From NCBI RefSeq assembly GCF_009767585.1, contig NZ_WSNW01000001.1, positions 2,874,041-2,938,040 of the forward strand: DNA of 64,000 nt. Reading direction: 5' to 3'. Both the position numbers and the translations under genes were made by a program. Shown piece by piece: positions 7,910 to 16,788 of the stretch. The first letter of the stretch is position 1; each line of letters starts with the position of its first letter. Below the pieces are notes generated by a model that was not told where the DNA came from, made no database searches, and saw only the letters and a list, made by a program, of their open reading frames with translations. The DNA is from Coprobacillus cateniformis. Its GTDB lineage: Bacteria; Bacillota_I; Bacilli_A; Erysipelotrichales; Coprobacillaceae.

Positions 7910-8558
7910 TAAAGTCTAAGATATATTGTATAAATTGTTTTTGGTGCTGTTCATCCATTCTTTCTGGATGCCATTGAACGGCTAGAATTTGGTTGTTTTC
8001 AATTCCTTCTATTAAACCATCTTCACTAATAGCACTTATTTTTAAAGTCTTAGGGACATCTTTAATATTTTGATGATGTGAAGAGTTAACTTTTATTTGA
8101 GATGGAAAATAGCGACTTAATAATGTATCTTTTTGAATAAGAACATGGTGATAATCTTTATTGTGTTGAATAAGCGTTGGATATTGTGAAGGAATGTCCT
8201 GATATAAACTTCCTTGAAATAAAATATTAATGACTTGAATACCACGACAGATACCGAGAATAGGTTTCTTTGCTTCATAAAACTGTTGAAAGATATCAAA
8301 GTCCATAGTTTCAATCAAATGATCTTCTAAAGTGTTTGAATGATGTGATTCTTGGTGATAATAATGAGGGTCAATATCATTCCCTCCACAAATAAGTAGC
8401 GCATTATTTCTATTAACAACATCTTGATATTGACGATCCTTTCTAGGAACTACAAGTTCAATATCAAAATATGGTGAAAGAAATTGATAATAAGTATCGT
8501 TCATAAAGAAGGTCATGTGATCTTCCTTCTTTCGTAGAGTTATGGCAATTTTATACAT
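7893..8558 (-). CDS. Gamma-glutamyl-gamma-aminobutyrate hydrolase family protein (class I amidotransferase, C26)
   Basis: 221 residues of a class I glutamine amidotransferase fold. The nucleophile elbow is GICRG, and QWHPER carries the catalytic His and Glu. ALLICGGNDIDPHYY is typical of the PuuD/peptidase C26 branch, which splits gamma-glutamyl amide bonds in the cytosol. The start is the ATG at 8558 because TAGGAGG lies 6-7 nt upstream; a further 13 in-frame codons upstream have no RBS. No polyamine genes surround it, so the exact gamma-glutamyl substrate is open. Confidence 0.88.
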   Translation of the reverse strand: MYKIAITLRKKEDHMTFFMNDTYYQFLSPYFDIELVVPRKDRQYQDVVNRNNALLICGGNDIDPHYYHQESHHSNTLEDHLIETMDFDIFQQFYEAKKPILGICRGIQVINILFQGSLYQDIPSQYPTLIQHNKDYHHVLIQKDTLLSRYFPSQIKVNSSHHQNIKDVPKTLKISAISEDGLIEGIENNQILAVQWHPERMDEQHQKQFIQYILDFIQNHS

Positions 8559-8702
8559 ATTTCCTCCTAAAATGATTTTTAAATGTTGATAATTCATAAA
8601 AATAGATTATACTATTATATATGTAATAAAGAGGAAAATTTGACAATTTCACGTATTTATATTAAGATTGAATAAATTTAGTAATAAGGAGATTTTTTAT
8701 AA

Positions 8703-10001
8703 GTGGACCCGAATCAGATAGTTATGATTTTTATGTTTATTTTATTAATTGCTTTATCGGCATTGTTTTCAATGAGTGAAACAGCATTTATGTCAGTTAA
8801 TAAAATTAGAGTGAGAACTTTAGCAGAGGAAAATAATAAGAAAGCGAAGATTGTTGATTCTTTGTTGGAGAATCAAGATCGTTTGTTAAGTTCTATTTTA
8901 GTGGGTAATAATTTAGTCAACATAGGAGCTTCTTCATTAACAACATCATTTGTGATTTCTTTGTTTGGCAATGAAGGAACTGGAGTTGCAATTGCAACTG
9001 GTTTTGTCACTTTAATGATTTTAATCTTTGGTGAAATTACTCCAAAATCTTTAGCTACAAAAAATGCCGAGTCTATTGCTTTTGGTGTTTGTCGTTTTAT
9101 TAAATTGATTACAATGATATGTACACCTGTTGTTGTGGTATTAAATGTCATTTCAAGTTTGTTTATTCATCTATTAGGTGGCGATACAGACAATGGACCA
9201 ACAATGACAGAAGAAGATTTAAAAACAATTGTGACAGTTTCTCATGAAGAAGGTGTCTTGGAAGATGAAGAAAAAGAAATGATTCATAATGTTTTTGAAT
9301 TTGGTGAAACCGAAATTAAAGAAATTATGACACCCAGAATTCATGTGGCTAGTGTTGCTGATGATGTTTCATATAATGATTTAATGAAAACATTTAAAGA
9401 AAGTCAATTTTCAAGAATACCTGTTCATTCAGATTCATATGATGAAATTATTGGTGTTTTGCATATTAAAGACTTAATGCTTTCTAAAGTTGTGAAATCA
9501 AAATTTGATGTGAAGGAATTTATGCGAGATACATTTGTTGTGTATGAATTTAATCATGTCTCAGATGTTTTTGAAGCTATGCGTAAAGAACATGTTTCTT
9601 TAGCGATTGTTCTTGATGAATATGGAGTTATGAGTGGTATTGTTACTCTTGAGGATATTGTTGAGGAGATTGTTGGAGAAATTGATGATGAATATGATGA
9701 ATTAGAAGATTCATCAATTATAGAATTAGAAAATGGACAATATCTTATTGATGGAAGTCTTAATATTGATGAAGTGAATGAAACATGTGGAACAACATTT
9801 TCATCTGAAGACTTTGAATCAATTGGAGGTCTTGTTTTAGGTCAATGTAATGGGAGCCCTGAATTAAATCAGGTTTTAAAGATAGATCAAGTTTTATTAA
9901 CAATTAAACAGATTGATAAAAATAGAATCGTTCAATTACAATTAGAACTTTTAAACCAAGAAGAAAATGATGAAGAAGAATTAGAGGAAAAGCATGACTA
10001 G
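8703..10001 (+). CDS. Hemolysin-family CNNM/CBS-domain membrane protein (CorC/YhdP-like)
   Basis: 432 residues. Domains in order: a DUF21/CNNM membrane domain (about 1-180; SALFSMSETAFMSVNK and ILIFGEITPKSLATKNAE are family signatures), a CBS pair (about 200-330; IMTPRIHVASV and LAIVLDEYGVMSGIVTLEDI), and a CorC/HlyC C-terminal domain (about 345-415). Members of this family take part in Mg2+ export or related ion homeostasis. The start is GTG at 8703 with AAGGAG 11 nt upstream. A short gap links it to the YihY gene, so cotranscription is likely. Haemolysis itself is not implied. Confidence 0.93.
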   Translation: MDPNQIVMIFMFILLIALSALFSMSETAFMSVNKIRVRTLAEENNKKAKIVDSLLENQDRLLSSILVGNNLVNIGASSLTTSFVISLFGNEGTGVAIATGFVTLMILIFGEITPKSLATKNAESIAFGVCRFIKLITMICTPVVVVLNVISSLFIHLLGGDTDNGPTMTEEDLKTIVTVSHEEGVLEDEEKEMIHNVFEFGETEIKEIMTPRIHVASVADDVSYNDLMKTFKESQFSRIPVHSDSYDEIIGVLHIKDLMLSKVVKSKFDVKEFMRDTFVVYEFNHVSDVFEAMRKEHVSLAIVLDEYGVMSGIVTLEDIVEEIVGEIDDEYDELEDSSIIELENGQYLIDGSLNIDEVNETCGTTFSSEDFESIGGLVLGQCNGSPELNQVLKIDQVLLTIKQIDKNRIVQLQLELLNQEENDEEELEEKHD

Positions 10002-10037
10002 TGTTTTTCCTTTCTTAATCAATAAGGAGGCATTATT

Positions 10038-10841
10038 GTGAAACACTTTTATGATAAGTGTGTAGAGATTTATGATGATTATCGTGCTGTTGTACCATCT
10101 TATGCGGCTGCAGCTTTATCGTTTTATTTATTATTAATCATCGTTCCTGCTTTTTCACTGGTTGCTGTTGGGACATCATTATTAAATATTGATATGAGCT
10201 TAATTGAAAATATTATTCAGCAGATTGTGATGCCAGAATATTCAGCAATGATTATTGATGTTTTAGAATCACGTTCTGTTAATACAGTGGCTTTAGTGAC
10301 TATGATTATTTCTATTTATACAGTTTCTAGAGGTGTTGGAAATATCTATGAAATCTCAAAGAATATGTATCAGGAAGATCGTGATGAGAGTCTTATAAGT
10401 TATTATATCTATACATTTAAGGTGACAATATTCTTATTACTATTGTTTATTGGAATTATTGCAGTCATGGCTTTAGGACCACTGGCTTATATATTTAATA
10501 TTTTATATTCATTATTTGGGATAAGACATATCTTTTTATATTTTTTGATGGTATTTTGTTTAATGAGTATTTATATGATTGTGCCACGGATTCGCACACA
10601 TCATAGTGATGCTTTTCAAGGTGCATTGGTGGCAAGTGCATTGATGTTGGTTTTATATTATGGATTAAATATTTATTTTCAGTTTGCTGATTTTCAATCT
10701 GTTTATGGACCATTATCATTCATTGTTGTGATTTTGTTTGTGTTTGATTGGGCAGCGGAAATATTTTATATTGGAATGTATATTACAAATTTGTTACATT
10801 TAAGGAGAAAAGAAGATGAGAAAAGAACAAGTAGAAATTAA
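10038..10841 (+). CDS. YihY/virulence factor BrkB family membrane protein
   Basis: 267 residues with about six transmembrane helices. The N-terminal pattern YAAAALSFYLLLIIVPAFSL and the central TVSRGVGNIYEISKNMY are family signatures (once mis-named RNase BN). The role is unclear; an envelope transporter is the usual guess. GTG start at 10038 behind AAGGAGG. Its 3' end overlaps the next gene by 26 bp, so the two are translationally coupled. Confidence 0.9.
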   Translation: MKHFYDKCVEIYDDYRAVVPSYAAAALSFYLLLIIVPAFSLVAVGTSLLNIDMSLIENIIQQIVMPEYSAMIIDVLESRSVNTVALVTMIISIYTVSRGVGNIYEISKNMYQEDRDESLISYYIYTFKVTIFLLLLFIGIIAVMALGPLAYIFNILYSLFGIRHIFLYFLMVFCLMSIYMIVPRIRTHHSDAFQGALVASALMLVLYYGLNIYFQFADFQSVYGPLSFIVVILFVFDWAAEIFYIGMYITNLLHLRRKEDEKRTSRN

Positions 10842-12120
10842 GAAATTAGGAATTAATGGTGAAGGGATTGGATATATCAATAAAAAGATATGTTTTGTTC
10901 AAAATGCTTTACCTGGTGAAATGGTAGAAGTAGAGATTATCGAAGATAATCGTAAGTTTTTAAAAGGAAAAGTGTTAAAGACAATGAATGTTTCCTCTGA
11001 TCGAGTTGAATCTTTCTGTAAAGAAGATCATTTTTGTCAAGGTTGTTCATTAACTGCTCTTTCCTATAAACAACATCTTCCTCATAAGAAAGGAATACTT
11101 AAAGATGCATTAAAGAAATATACTGATTTTGATGTAGAAAGTCTTCCTATAAAAGCTGTTATACCAGCAATCACACAAACTGGTTATAAAAAGGTCGTTT
11201 CATTGCCAGTGACTTATTTTAAAGGTAAAGTTGCTGTTGGTATATATCAAAGAGAATCTAAGTATTTAACATTTATGAATAATTGTTCGATGCAGGATCC
11301 ATTAATTAATCAATGTTTAGTTAAAATTGAAAATATTTTAAATGAATATAAAGTTAGAGATTATAATGATAAAGTCAAAAAAGGTCTTCGCTTTATGAAA
11401 GTGAGAAATATTGCAGGACAAATTCAAGTGCTTTTTGTTACAGGACAAGATGGAATAAGTGAAGAAGTGACAAAAGCAATTGGGCAAATCGAAGAAGTCA
11501 AAAGTATTTATTTTACAATCAATACATCAAGGCATCAGGATTTTGAGCAACAAGGTTATAAAAAAATATATGGTCAATCAACATTGCCTTTTCAATGTTT
11601 TGAACAACAATATTTATATTCTATAAAATCAGAATTTCCTATCAATCCAGAAATGGAAATGAAAAAATTAGATATAATGAAATCATTTATTCCTGAAAAT
11701 ACGAGTGTACTATCATTGAACTGTGGAATAGGATTATTAGAATTATCATTAAGTCAACATGTTGTTGCAATTGATGATAAAAATTATCATATTAAGGATG
11801 CAAAAGATAATGCGAAATTTTTACATAAAGATAATGTTGAATTTATCTGTAAAAATATTGACGAAGCAACTGTTCAGCAATGTAAAAAGAAAAGATTTGA
11901 TATTGCTGTGATAAGATGTGAAGAGCTAAGTCGTGCTATTAAACAGAGTTTAGTATTATCAAAGGTCAAAGATGTTATTTATGTAAGTGACCATCCTTCA
12001 TCACTAGCAAAGGATTTAGATGAATTGAGTAGTTATTACCAAATTGAAAGTATTATTCCTTTAGATACATATCCATATACATCTAAATTAGATACAATTG
12101 TGAAGTTAAAAAGAAAATAA
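10816..12120 (+). CDS. RlmCD/TrmA-family 23S rRNA methyltransferase homologue with degraded active site
   Basis: 434 residues. An N-terminal TRAM RNA-binding domain (1-57) is followed by intact 4Fe-4S ligands Cys68, Cys74, Cys77 and Cys157. The C-terminal Rossmann methyltransferase domain (about 280-434) is recognisable (SLNCGIGLLELSLS) but altered. Where the family has SCNPxTLARD, this protein reads SDHPSSLAKD, so the catalytic cysteine is Asp392. The DPPR-type loop is replaced by VIRCEE (365-370), and the general-base region HVE reads KLD. RNA and cluster binding may therefore persist without m5U formation. ATG at 10816 has AAGGAG upstream. The frame is intact, so it is not a decayed pseudogene. 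Confidence 0.82.
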   Translation: MRKEQVEIKKLGINGEGIGYINKKICFVQNALPGEMVEVEIIEDNRKFLKGKVLKTMNVSSDRVESFCKEDHFCQGCSLTALSYKQHLPHKKGILKDALKKYTDFDVESLPIKAVIPAITQTGYKKVVSLPVTYFKGKVAVGIYQRESKYLTFMNNCSMQDPLINQCLVKIENILNEYKVRDYNDKVKKGLRFMKVRNIAGQIQVLFVTGQDGISEEVTKAIGQIEEVKSIYFTINTSRHQDFEQQGYKKIYGQSTLPFQCFEQQYLYSIKSEFPINPEMEMKKLDIMKSFIPENTSVLSLNCGIGLLELSLSQHVVAIDDKNYHIKDAKDNAKFLHKDNVEFICKNIDEATVQQCKKKRFDIAVIRCEELSRAIKQSLVLSKVKDVIYVSDHPSSLAKDLDELSSYYQIESIIPLDTYPYTSKLDTIVKLKRK

Positions 12121-12198
12121 TGAAATTTAAAGAAATTGATTAGAATAATATGTACCCAGAATCTTGGATATATAAATTTATGAATTAAATATTAGTAT

Positions 12199-12245
12199 AT
12201 GGATGCTGTCCTGTATTGAATGGGGAGCATCCATTTTATTTTTGC
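12199..12245 (+). terminator. Intrinsic terminator after the RlmCD-like gene
   Basis: ATGGATGCT / AGCATCCAT with an 18-nt loop, followed by TTTTATTTTTG. Confidence 0.7.
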
Positions 12246-12619
12246 TTAAATTCTATTGTCTATACTCTTTTATCGAGAATATAGATAAAGAGTGAATATA
12301 AAAGATTATTAGCTGAATAACTTAATATGCTTATACAAACAATCTGTAGTAATATATTAACAAGAATGTTACTTTTGGTGGTAGAAATAAATACTACTGT
12401 AATGAAAAGAGCTCATAAAAGATATATAGTGTAGCGCTTTTTGTTAGATAAATACAGAAATATGAATTGTTGAAAATCAATATCAATACAATGCTATCTT
12501 GAGGTGGAAGAGGAACTGTGTATATACAAGTGAATTGATATGAGTAAGGAAATGAACTTTGTCTATATAAGCATAGAAGTGCAAAGACTCTCAACTCAAT
12601 AAGGTAGAAATATAATCAT

Positions 12620-12662
12620 AAAAAAACTGATGAAATCTCTTTATAAGATAACATCAGTTTTA
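12620..12662 (-). terminator. Intrinsic terminator of the redox operon
   Basis: AAAACTGATG (12623-12632) / CATCAGTTTT (12652-12661), with the T-run on the minus strand. It lies directly after the HxlR stop codon. Confidence 0.75.
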
Positions 12663-12670
12663 TTTATAGT

Positions 12671-13102
12671 TTAATGTGTATGAACAAGTAATTCATCTTT
12701 AGAAAGTTCTTTGCCACATTTTTCACAGACATAAACGATACGAACATTTCCATCACAATCTTTATGATTTAAGCATTTAAAACTCTTTTGTAAATGGTGA
12801 TCACCCCAAATAATTAAGGCATTATAAATATCGTCTAAATCATTGCTTTTATCAGTAAGATTATATTGATAGCGAGGTGGATGCTTTGAATAAAGCTCAC
12901 AATCTAACAAATCATCTTCACATAAAGTTTTGAGACGATTAGATAAAAGGTTTGTTGGAATACCAGGGAGATTTTCTTGTAGTTCTTTATATGTTTTGAA
13001 TCCAACTTTTACAGCATGTAAAATTAATAGTGTCCATTTGTCACCAATTAAATTTAATGTTTGAGCAATATTACAATCAATATCATATTGTTTTTTCATC
13101 AT
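12671..13102 (-). CDS. HxlR-family (DUF24) transcriptional regulator
   Basis: 143 residues with a winged helix of HxlR type: CNIAQTLNLIGDKWTLLILHAV at the N-terminus, then TYKELQENLPGIPTNLLSNRLKTL as the recognition part and the wing at PPRYQYNLT. The N-terminal Cys in this family often senses electrophiles or oxidants; here it is Cys11 (Cys10 if the second ATG is used). The C-terminal extension has two cysteine pairs (CLNHKDC and CEKCG), which could bind a metal. It is the last gene of the rclA operon, so autoregulation of a redox response is a natural inference. ATG at 13102 or 13099 both fit the GAGGTGA RBS. Confidence 0.88.
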   Translation of the reverse strand: MMKKQYDIDCNIAQTLNLIGDKWTLLILHAVKVGFKTYKELQENLPGIPTNLLSNRLKTLCEDDLLDCELYSKHPPRYQYNLTDKSNDLDDIYNALIIWGDHHLQKSFKCLNHKDCDGNVRIVYVCEKCGKELSKDELLVHTH

Positions 13103-13110
13103 TATTCACC

Positions 13111-14259
13111 TCACTTGTTTAAAACTTCATTAATCATCGATTCCATAATTTCCAAATTTAATTGACCAACTGCATAACCATATGGTTCGCCCGTTTTTTC
13201 AATCATAAATGTTGTTGGTAAACTTGATATTTGGAAATAGGAAGTCACTTCACCGTTATCAAAGAGTACGGGCATATTATAACCTTTTTCATCTAAAAAT
13301 TCTATAATTTCTTCTTGTGATTTCTCACCATTGCCAGGAGTAACAATGGTAATGATGGCAACTTCATTGCTGTCTTTATATTTTTCATAGAGTTTTTGAA
13401 TTTCAGGCAATTCTCTTTGACATGGTGGACACCAAGTTGCCCAAAAATTAAGGAAGACAACTTTACCTTTTAAATCCTGAAAAGAAATATCCTGCTGATT
13501 TTGATCTTTTAATGCATAAGGGAGAGGAAATTGATTTTGTTCAACAGGTTCTTTTTGTGTCGCAACGGGAGTTGAAGCATTGCTCATATATTTTGAGATA
13601 TCATTCATTTTACCAGTAACCATCGTGATACCAATCACAATGAGAACAATTGCACCTGCCTTGACTGCAATGTTCATCCATTTTTTACGTTTGTTTAACC
13701 ATTCCAGTGTTTGGTCAGTAAAAAGCCCAACAATAAAGAAAGGAAGAGTTAAACCTATAGCATAGATAATAACCAATATGTTACTGATAAGAAAGCTACC
13801 TGAACTTGTTCCTAGAATAAGAATTGATGCAAGTGCTGGACCAATACAAGGTGTCCAAGCAAAACCGAATGTAAAGCCAAGAACAAATGCAAATATAAAT
13901 TGTGATGGCATATATTTTTTCATAGAAAAACGTTTTGTCTGACTGAGTTTTTGTGAACGTATAACACCAAACTGATAGAGTCCTAATATAATAATCAAGA
14001 TCCCACCAATTCGTGTCATAAGGGTCATATGTTCTTTAAAAAAAGAACTAATCACTTGGACTGATATATTTAATAAGAATATGGCTATAAAGATACCAAT
14101 AATAAAGCATGTTGTGAGTAAAAATAATTTTTTACGACTAGGCTTTTCTTCATCATGGCTTTGACCAGAAAGATATCCTACATATAAAGGAATAAGTGGC
14201 AAAACGCAAGGGGAGAAAAACGAGAAGAGCCCTTCAAAGAAGACGAGGATAAAATTCAT
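13111..14259 (-). CDS. CcdA-type membrane thiol reductase fused to a TlpA-like thioredoxin domain
   Basis: 382 residues. Residues 1-215 form the CcdA/DsbD-beta membrane domain with six or more helices; its redox cysteines are in FFSPCVLPLIPLY (Cys18) and WTPCIGPA. A linker follows, then an extracytoplasmic TlpA/ResA domain (about 245-382) with FWATWCPPCQRELPE and cis-proline SSLPTTFMI. Such a protein takes electrons from cytosolic thioredoxin and uses them to reduce disulfides outside the membrane. The neighbouring trxA would be the donor: the genes are 3 bp apart. The fusion of conduit and output domain in one chain is known for the family. Confidence 0.92.
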   Translation of the reverse strand: MNFILVFFEGLFSFFSPCVLPLIPLYVGYLSGQSHDEEKPSRKKLFLLTTCFIIGIFIAIFLLNISVQVISSFFKEHMTLMTRIGGILIIILGLYQFGVIRSQKLSQTKRFSMKKYMPSQFIFAFVLGFTFGFAWTPCIGPALASILILGTSSGSFLISNILVIIYAIGLTLPFFIVGLFTDQTLEWLNKRKKWMNIAVKAGAIVLIVIGITMVTGKMNDISKYMSNASTPVATQKEPVEQNQFPLPYALKDQNQQDISFQDLKGKVVFLNFWATWCPPCQRELPEIQKLYEKYKDSNEVAIITIVTPGNGEKSQEEIIEFLDEKGYNMPVLFDNGEVTSYFQISSLPTTFMIEKTGEPYGYAVGQLNLEIMESMINEVLNK

Positions 14260-14262
14260 AAA

Positions 14263-14574
14263 TTATCCCTTTAACATATTCTCTAAAGCAGGATAGGGAA
14301 CAAAACCTAACTGCTTGTTTGTTATTTTACCTTTTTTCACAACAAATAAACTAGGTATAGATTGTACATTGAATTTTGCTGCTAATAAAGGAGTGGCATC
14401 AACATCAATTTTCACAACTGTTGCTTCAGGATGTTCATCAGCCAACTTATCTATACTAGGTGCTAACATTTTACATGGGCCACACCATTCAGCAAAGAAA
14501 TCTATAAAGAGTAATTCAGCATTTTGATAAAAATCTAAAAATTCATTTTCATTTCGATGTAATACTTTTGACAT
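14263..14574 (-). CDS. trxA: Thioredoxin
   Basis: 103 residues with the active site WCGPCKM (Cys31, Cys34) and cis-proline in QSIPSLFVV. A cytosolic dithiol reductant. Lying between rclA and ccdA/tlpA, it is likely the electron carrier to the membrane protein. A strong AGGAGG precedes the ATG. It is very close in sequence to the second thioredoxin at 31195, including the ends MSxVLH and GFVPYxALENMLK, so the two are probably paralogues from a fairly recent duplication. No thioredoxin reductase gene is in the window. Confidence 0.95.
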   Translation of the reverse strand: MSKVLHRNENEFLDFYQNAELLFIDFFAEWCGPCKMLAPSIDKLADEHPEATVVKIDVDATPLLAAKFNVQSIPSLFVVKKGKITNKQLGFVPYPALENMLKG

Positions 14575-14588
14575 ATATAATTTTCCTC

Positions 14589-15908
14589 CTATATATTAAA
14601 CAGATCATTTAAAGCTTCACTCATTGATGGATGAGTAAAGATATGATTAGCAATATCTTGATATTTCATATTTTGATTCATTGCTAATTGAACAAAGTTA
14701 ATCATTTCTTCACTGCGTTCACATAACAAGACACAACCTAGTATTGCATCAGTTTTTTTATCTATAATCGCTTTTAAAATTCCTTCTGGTTTGCCATCAA
14801 CATTGGCTCGAGGAATAGCAGCAGTAGGGAGCTTTGCAATTTTGACATCATATCCCTGCTGAGTGGCTTCTTGTTCACTTAATCCTATGCGAGAGAATGT
14901 TGGTGAAATAAATACTGAATAAGGAATATGACCACGATTATGAATGGTTCTTGTCTTATTTCCAAAAAGATGATCTTTAACAATACGATAATCATCTAAT
15001 GAAATATAAGTGAATTGTAATCCACCTTTAACATCACCCATTGCATAAATATGAGGAACATCAGTTTGTAAATATTCATTAACAATAATCTGTCCTCTTT
15101 CATTCATTTGAACACCAGTATTTTCTAAACCTAAATCAGCAGTATTTGCTGATCGTCCAGTTGCTAATAAAATGGCGTCAAAACGATCAATATATCGCGT
15201 TTCATCTTGACTGTAGTGAATGACAGCTTTTTCATTTTGATTGCTGACTTCTTGAACACGACTCTTAAATTTAAATTGCACACCTTGATTTTCTAAGATA
15301 TGTTGGATTTCTAAAGCAACATCTTCATCTTCACGCCCAACTAAGCGTTCATTCAATTCAAAGACTGTGACCTGACTTCCATAACGAGCATACATACTAG
15401 CAAGTTCTAAACCAATATATCCACCACCAATAATTGCTAAGTTCTTTGGGAGTGTTGTTTCTTTCATGATTGTAGCACTTGTATATATATGTTTGGCTTC
15501 TTGAATTCCTTGAATTGATGGAATCACAGATTTTGAACCAGTATTAATAAAAATGTAATCAGCAAAGATTGTTTTTTGACCATCAATTTCAACTGTATAA
15601 TTGTCTACAAATCTTGCTGTTCCATCAATAATATCAACATTATCTAATTGTGCCAATTTATCATAATTCTTTTGGCGTAGTTTTGTAATTAAGTTTTCTT
15701 TTTGTTCAACAGCTGCTAAATATTCTTTTGTATCTGCTTGAACAATTAAAGATTTAGAAGGAATACATCCTTCGTTAATGCATGTTCCACCATACATTTG
15801 ATTTGATTTTTCAATTAATGCCACTTTTTTTCCACGCTTTGCAAGCTCACCAGCTAACGTTTTTCCACCTTTACCAAATCCAATAATAATAGCATCATAA
15901 TGTTTCAT
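14589..15908 (-). CDS. rclA: RclA-like flavoprotein disulfide reductase (reactive chlorine / HOSCN defence)
   Basis: 439 residues of the class I pyridine-nucleotide-disulfide oxidoreductase family. It has an N-terminal FAD motif GFGKGGKTLAGELAKRG, redox pair CINEGC (Cys43, Cys48), NAD(P)H motif IGGGYIGLELASMY, second FAD site YAMGDVKGGLQFTYISLDDY, and dimer-interface end IFTHPSMSEALNDLF. The KGGKTLA start, the GGLQFTYISLDDYRIV segment and the C-terminus match E. coli RclA and streptococcal hypothiocyanous acid reductase better than MerA or lipoamide dehydrogenase. RclA protects against reactive chlorine species made by host phagocytes. First gene of the operon; AAGGAGG lies 10-12 nt before the ATG. 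Confidence 0.85.
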   Translation of the reverse strand: MKHYDAIIIGFGKGGKTLAGELAKRGKKVALIEKSNQMYGGTCINEGCIPSKSLIVQADTKEYLAAVEQKENLITKLRQKNYDKLAQLDNVDIIDGTARFVDNYTVEIDGQKTIFADYIFINTGSKSVIPSIQGIQEAKHIYTSATIMKETTLPKNLAIIGGGYIGLELASMYARYGSQVTVFELNERLVGREDEDVALEIQHILENQGVQFKFKSRVQEVSNQNEKAVIHYSQDETRYIDRFDAILLATGRSANTADLGLENTGVQMNERGQIIVNEYLQTDVPHIYAMGDVKGGLQFTYISLDDYRIVKDHLFGNKTRTIHNRGHIPYSVFISPTFSRIGLSEQEATQQGYDVKIAKLPTAAIPRANVDGKPEGILKAIIDKKTDAILGCVLLCERSEEMINFVQLAMNQNMKYQDIANHIFTHPSMSEALNDLFNI

Positions 15909-15937
15909 TTTATCAAGACCTCCTTTGTCTACAAATC

Positions 15938-15952
15938 TACTCTAACATAGTA
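15938..15952 (-). promoter_or_regulatory. Possible HxlR operator ahead of rclA
   Basis: TACTCTAACATAGTA has TACT/AGTA arms around 7 bases and lies about 30 bp before the rclA start, in the expected promoter area. That an HxlR-family regulator binds it is inference from position and symmetry only. Confidence 0.3.
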
Positions 15953-16058
15953 ACTTTATAAAATCAAGTAATATGATTAAATAAAGGGAAAGATTTTTCG
16001 CTGTTTGGTTTTTTCCTTGCTTTATTGTGTGATATAATCAAATCGAGGAGGGATAAAT

Positions 16059-16328
16059 ATGATTGTTTCAACATTATCAACATACCCTGGTAAGAAAGTT
16101 GTCAAAGATCTAGGAATTGTTTTTGCTTATGATGATGCAATTAGATTCAACAGAATAGCTATGAACATGGATAAGTATTTGAATCATGCTTTAGATTGTT
16201 TGGCAGATAAAGCAAAAGATAGAGGTGTGAATGCTGTTTTAGGGATTTGTTTTGATATAAGGGATACAATGAAACCGATGTTAATGGGAACAGCAGTTAT
16301 TTTAGAAGATGAGGGGGAAAGCAAATGA
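16059..16328 (+). CDS. YbjQ-like (UPF0145) protein, copy 1
   Basis: 89 residues. The pattern YPGKKVVKDLGIVFAYD...ALDCLADKAKDRGVNAVLGICFDI matches the YbjQ/UPF0145 family, which forms small oligomeric rings of unknown role. It is a little shorter than the usual 100-110 residues. GAGGAGG precedes the ATG and a TATAAT lies just upstream. Its end overlaps the next gene by 4 bp (ATGA), so the two are translationally coupled. Confidence 0.78.
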   Translation: MIVSTLSTYPGKKVVKDLGIVFAYDDAIRFNRIAMNMDKYLNHALDCLADKAKDRGVNAVLGICFDIRDTMKPMLMGTAVILEDEGESK

Positions 16329-16576
16329 TTATTTCAGCACTACCTTATTATTTAGATCAAACAGTCATTGAAGATTTGGGTTATATTTACGCATATGATG
16401 ATCAATTGATGTTGAGTCGAATCGTTGATGATAGTATCAAAGAAGCGATGAAAGAACTGACTAAAAAAGCTGAGAAACGTGGTGCCAATGCCATTTTAGG
16501 TGTGCATATGACAATAACAGAGAATTCTCGTGTTATGTTATCTGGACAGGCTGTTGTGATAGCAAATGTCGAATAA
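16325..16576 (+). CDS. YbjQ-like (UPF0145) protein, copy 2
   Basis: 83 residues, same fold as the preceding protein: LDQTVIEDLGYIYAYDDQ...ELTKKAEKRGANAILGVHMTI. The two copies are only moderately similar, so the duplication is old. GAGGGGGAAAG serves as RBS inside the upstream gene. A hetero-oligomer of the two products is possible. Confidence 0.75.
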   Translation: MIISALPYYLDQTVIEDLGYIYAYDDQLMLSRIVDDSIKEAMKELTKKAEKRGANAILGVHMTITENSRVMLSGQAVVIANVE

Positions 16577-16605
16577 AAATGAGATTTGTAGAACGATGTA
16601 AATTA

Positions 16606-16660
16606 TTGAAAAGGAATAATTGATTGGAAAATATTGTTTATTCTTTTTCCTTTTTTTGTT
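16606..16660 (+). terminator. Probable terminator of the YbjQ pair
   Basis: An imperfect stem from GAAAAGGAATAA to TTTATTCTTTTTC, followed by a T-run. Weaker than the other terminators here. Confidence 0.4.
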
Positions 16661-16753
16661 TAATAAATAATTATTGCCAAAAAAAAGTCCTATTTTGGTT
16701 TTCTAAATAAGAAATTGGCTCGTGAAAAGGTTCCCAAAATCGCGAGTTAATGT

Positions 16754-16759
16754 TATAAT
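16754..16759 (+). promoter_or_regulatory. -10 element of the rnf operon promoter
   Basis: TATAAT 30 bp before the rnfC start. The matching -35, TTCCCA at 16731-16736 with a 17-bp spacer, is poor, which would suit an activated promoter. CTCG and CGAG arms flank this -35. Confidence 0.5.
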
Positions 16760-16788
16760 GATGACGTATTAAGATATGGAGGGATACA

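Larger units (their letters stand above)
12121..12670. other. Intergenic stretch with two terminators, no gene seen
   Basis: 550 bases between convergent operons. It holds the terminator of the plus-strand operon near the left end and that of the minus-strand redox operon at the right end. The 380 bases between them show no frame with an RBS or protein-like composition and no obvious structure. Confidence 0.5.
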
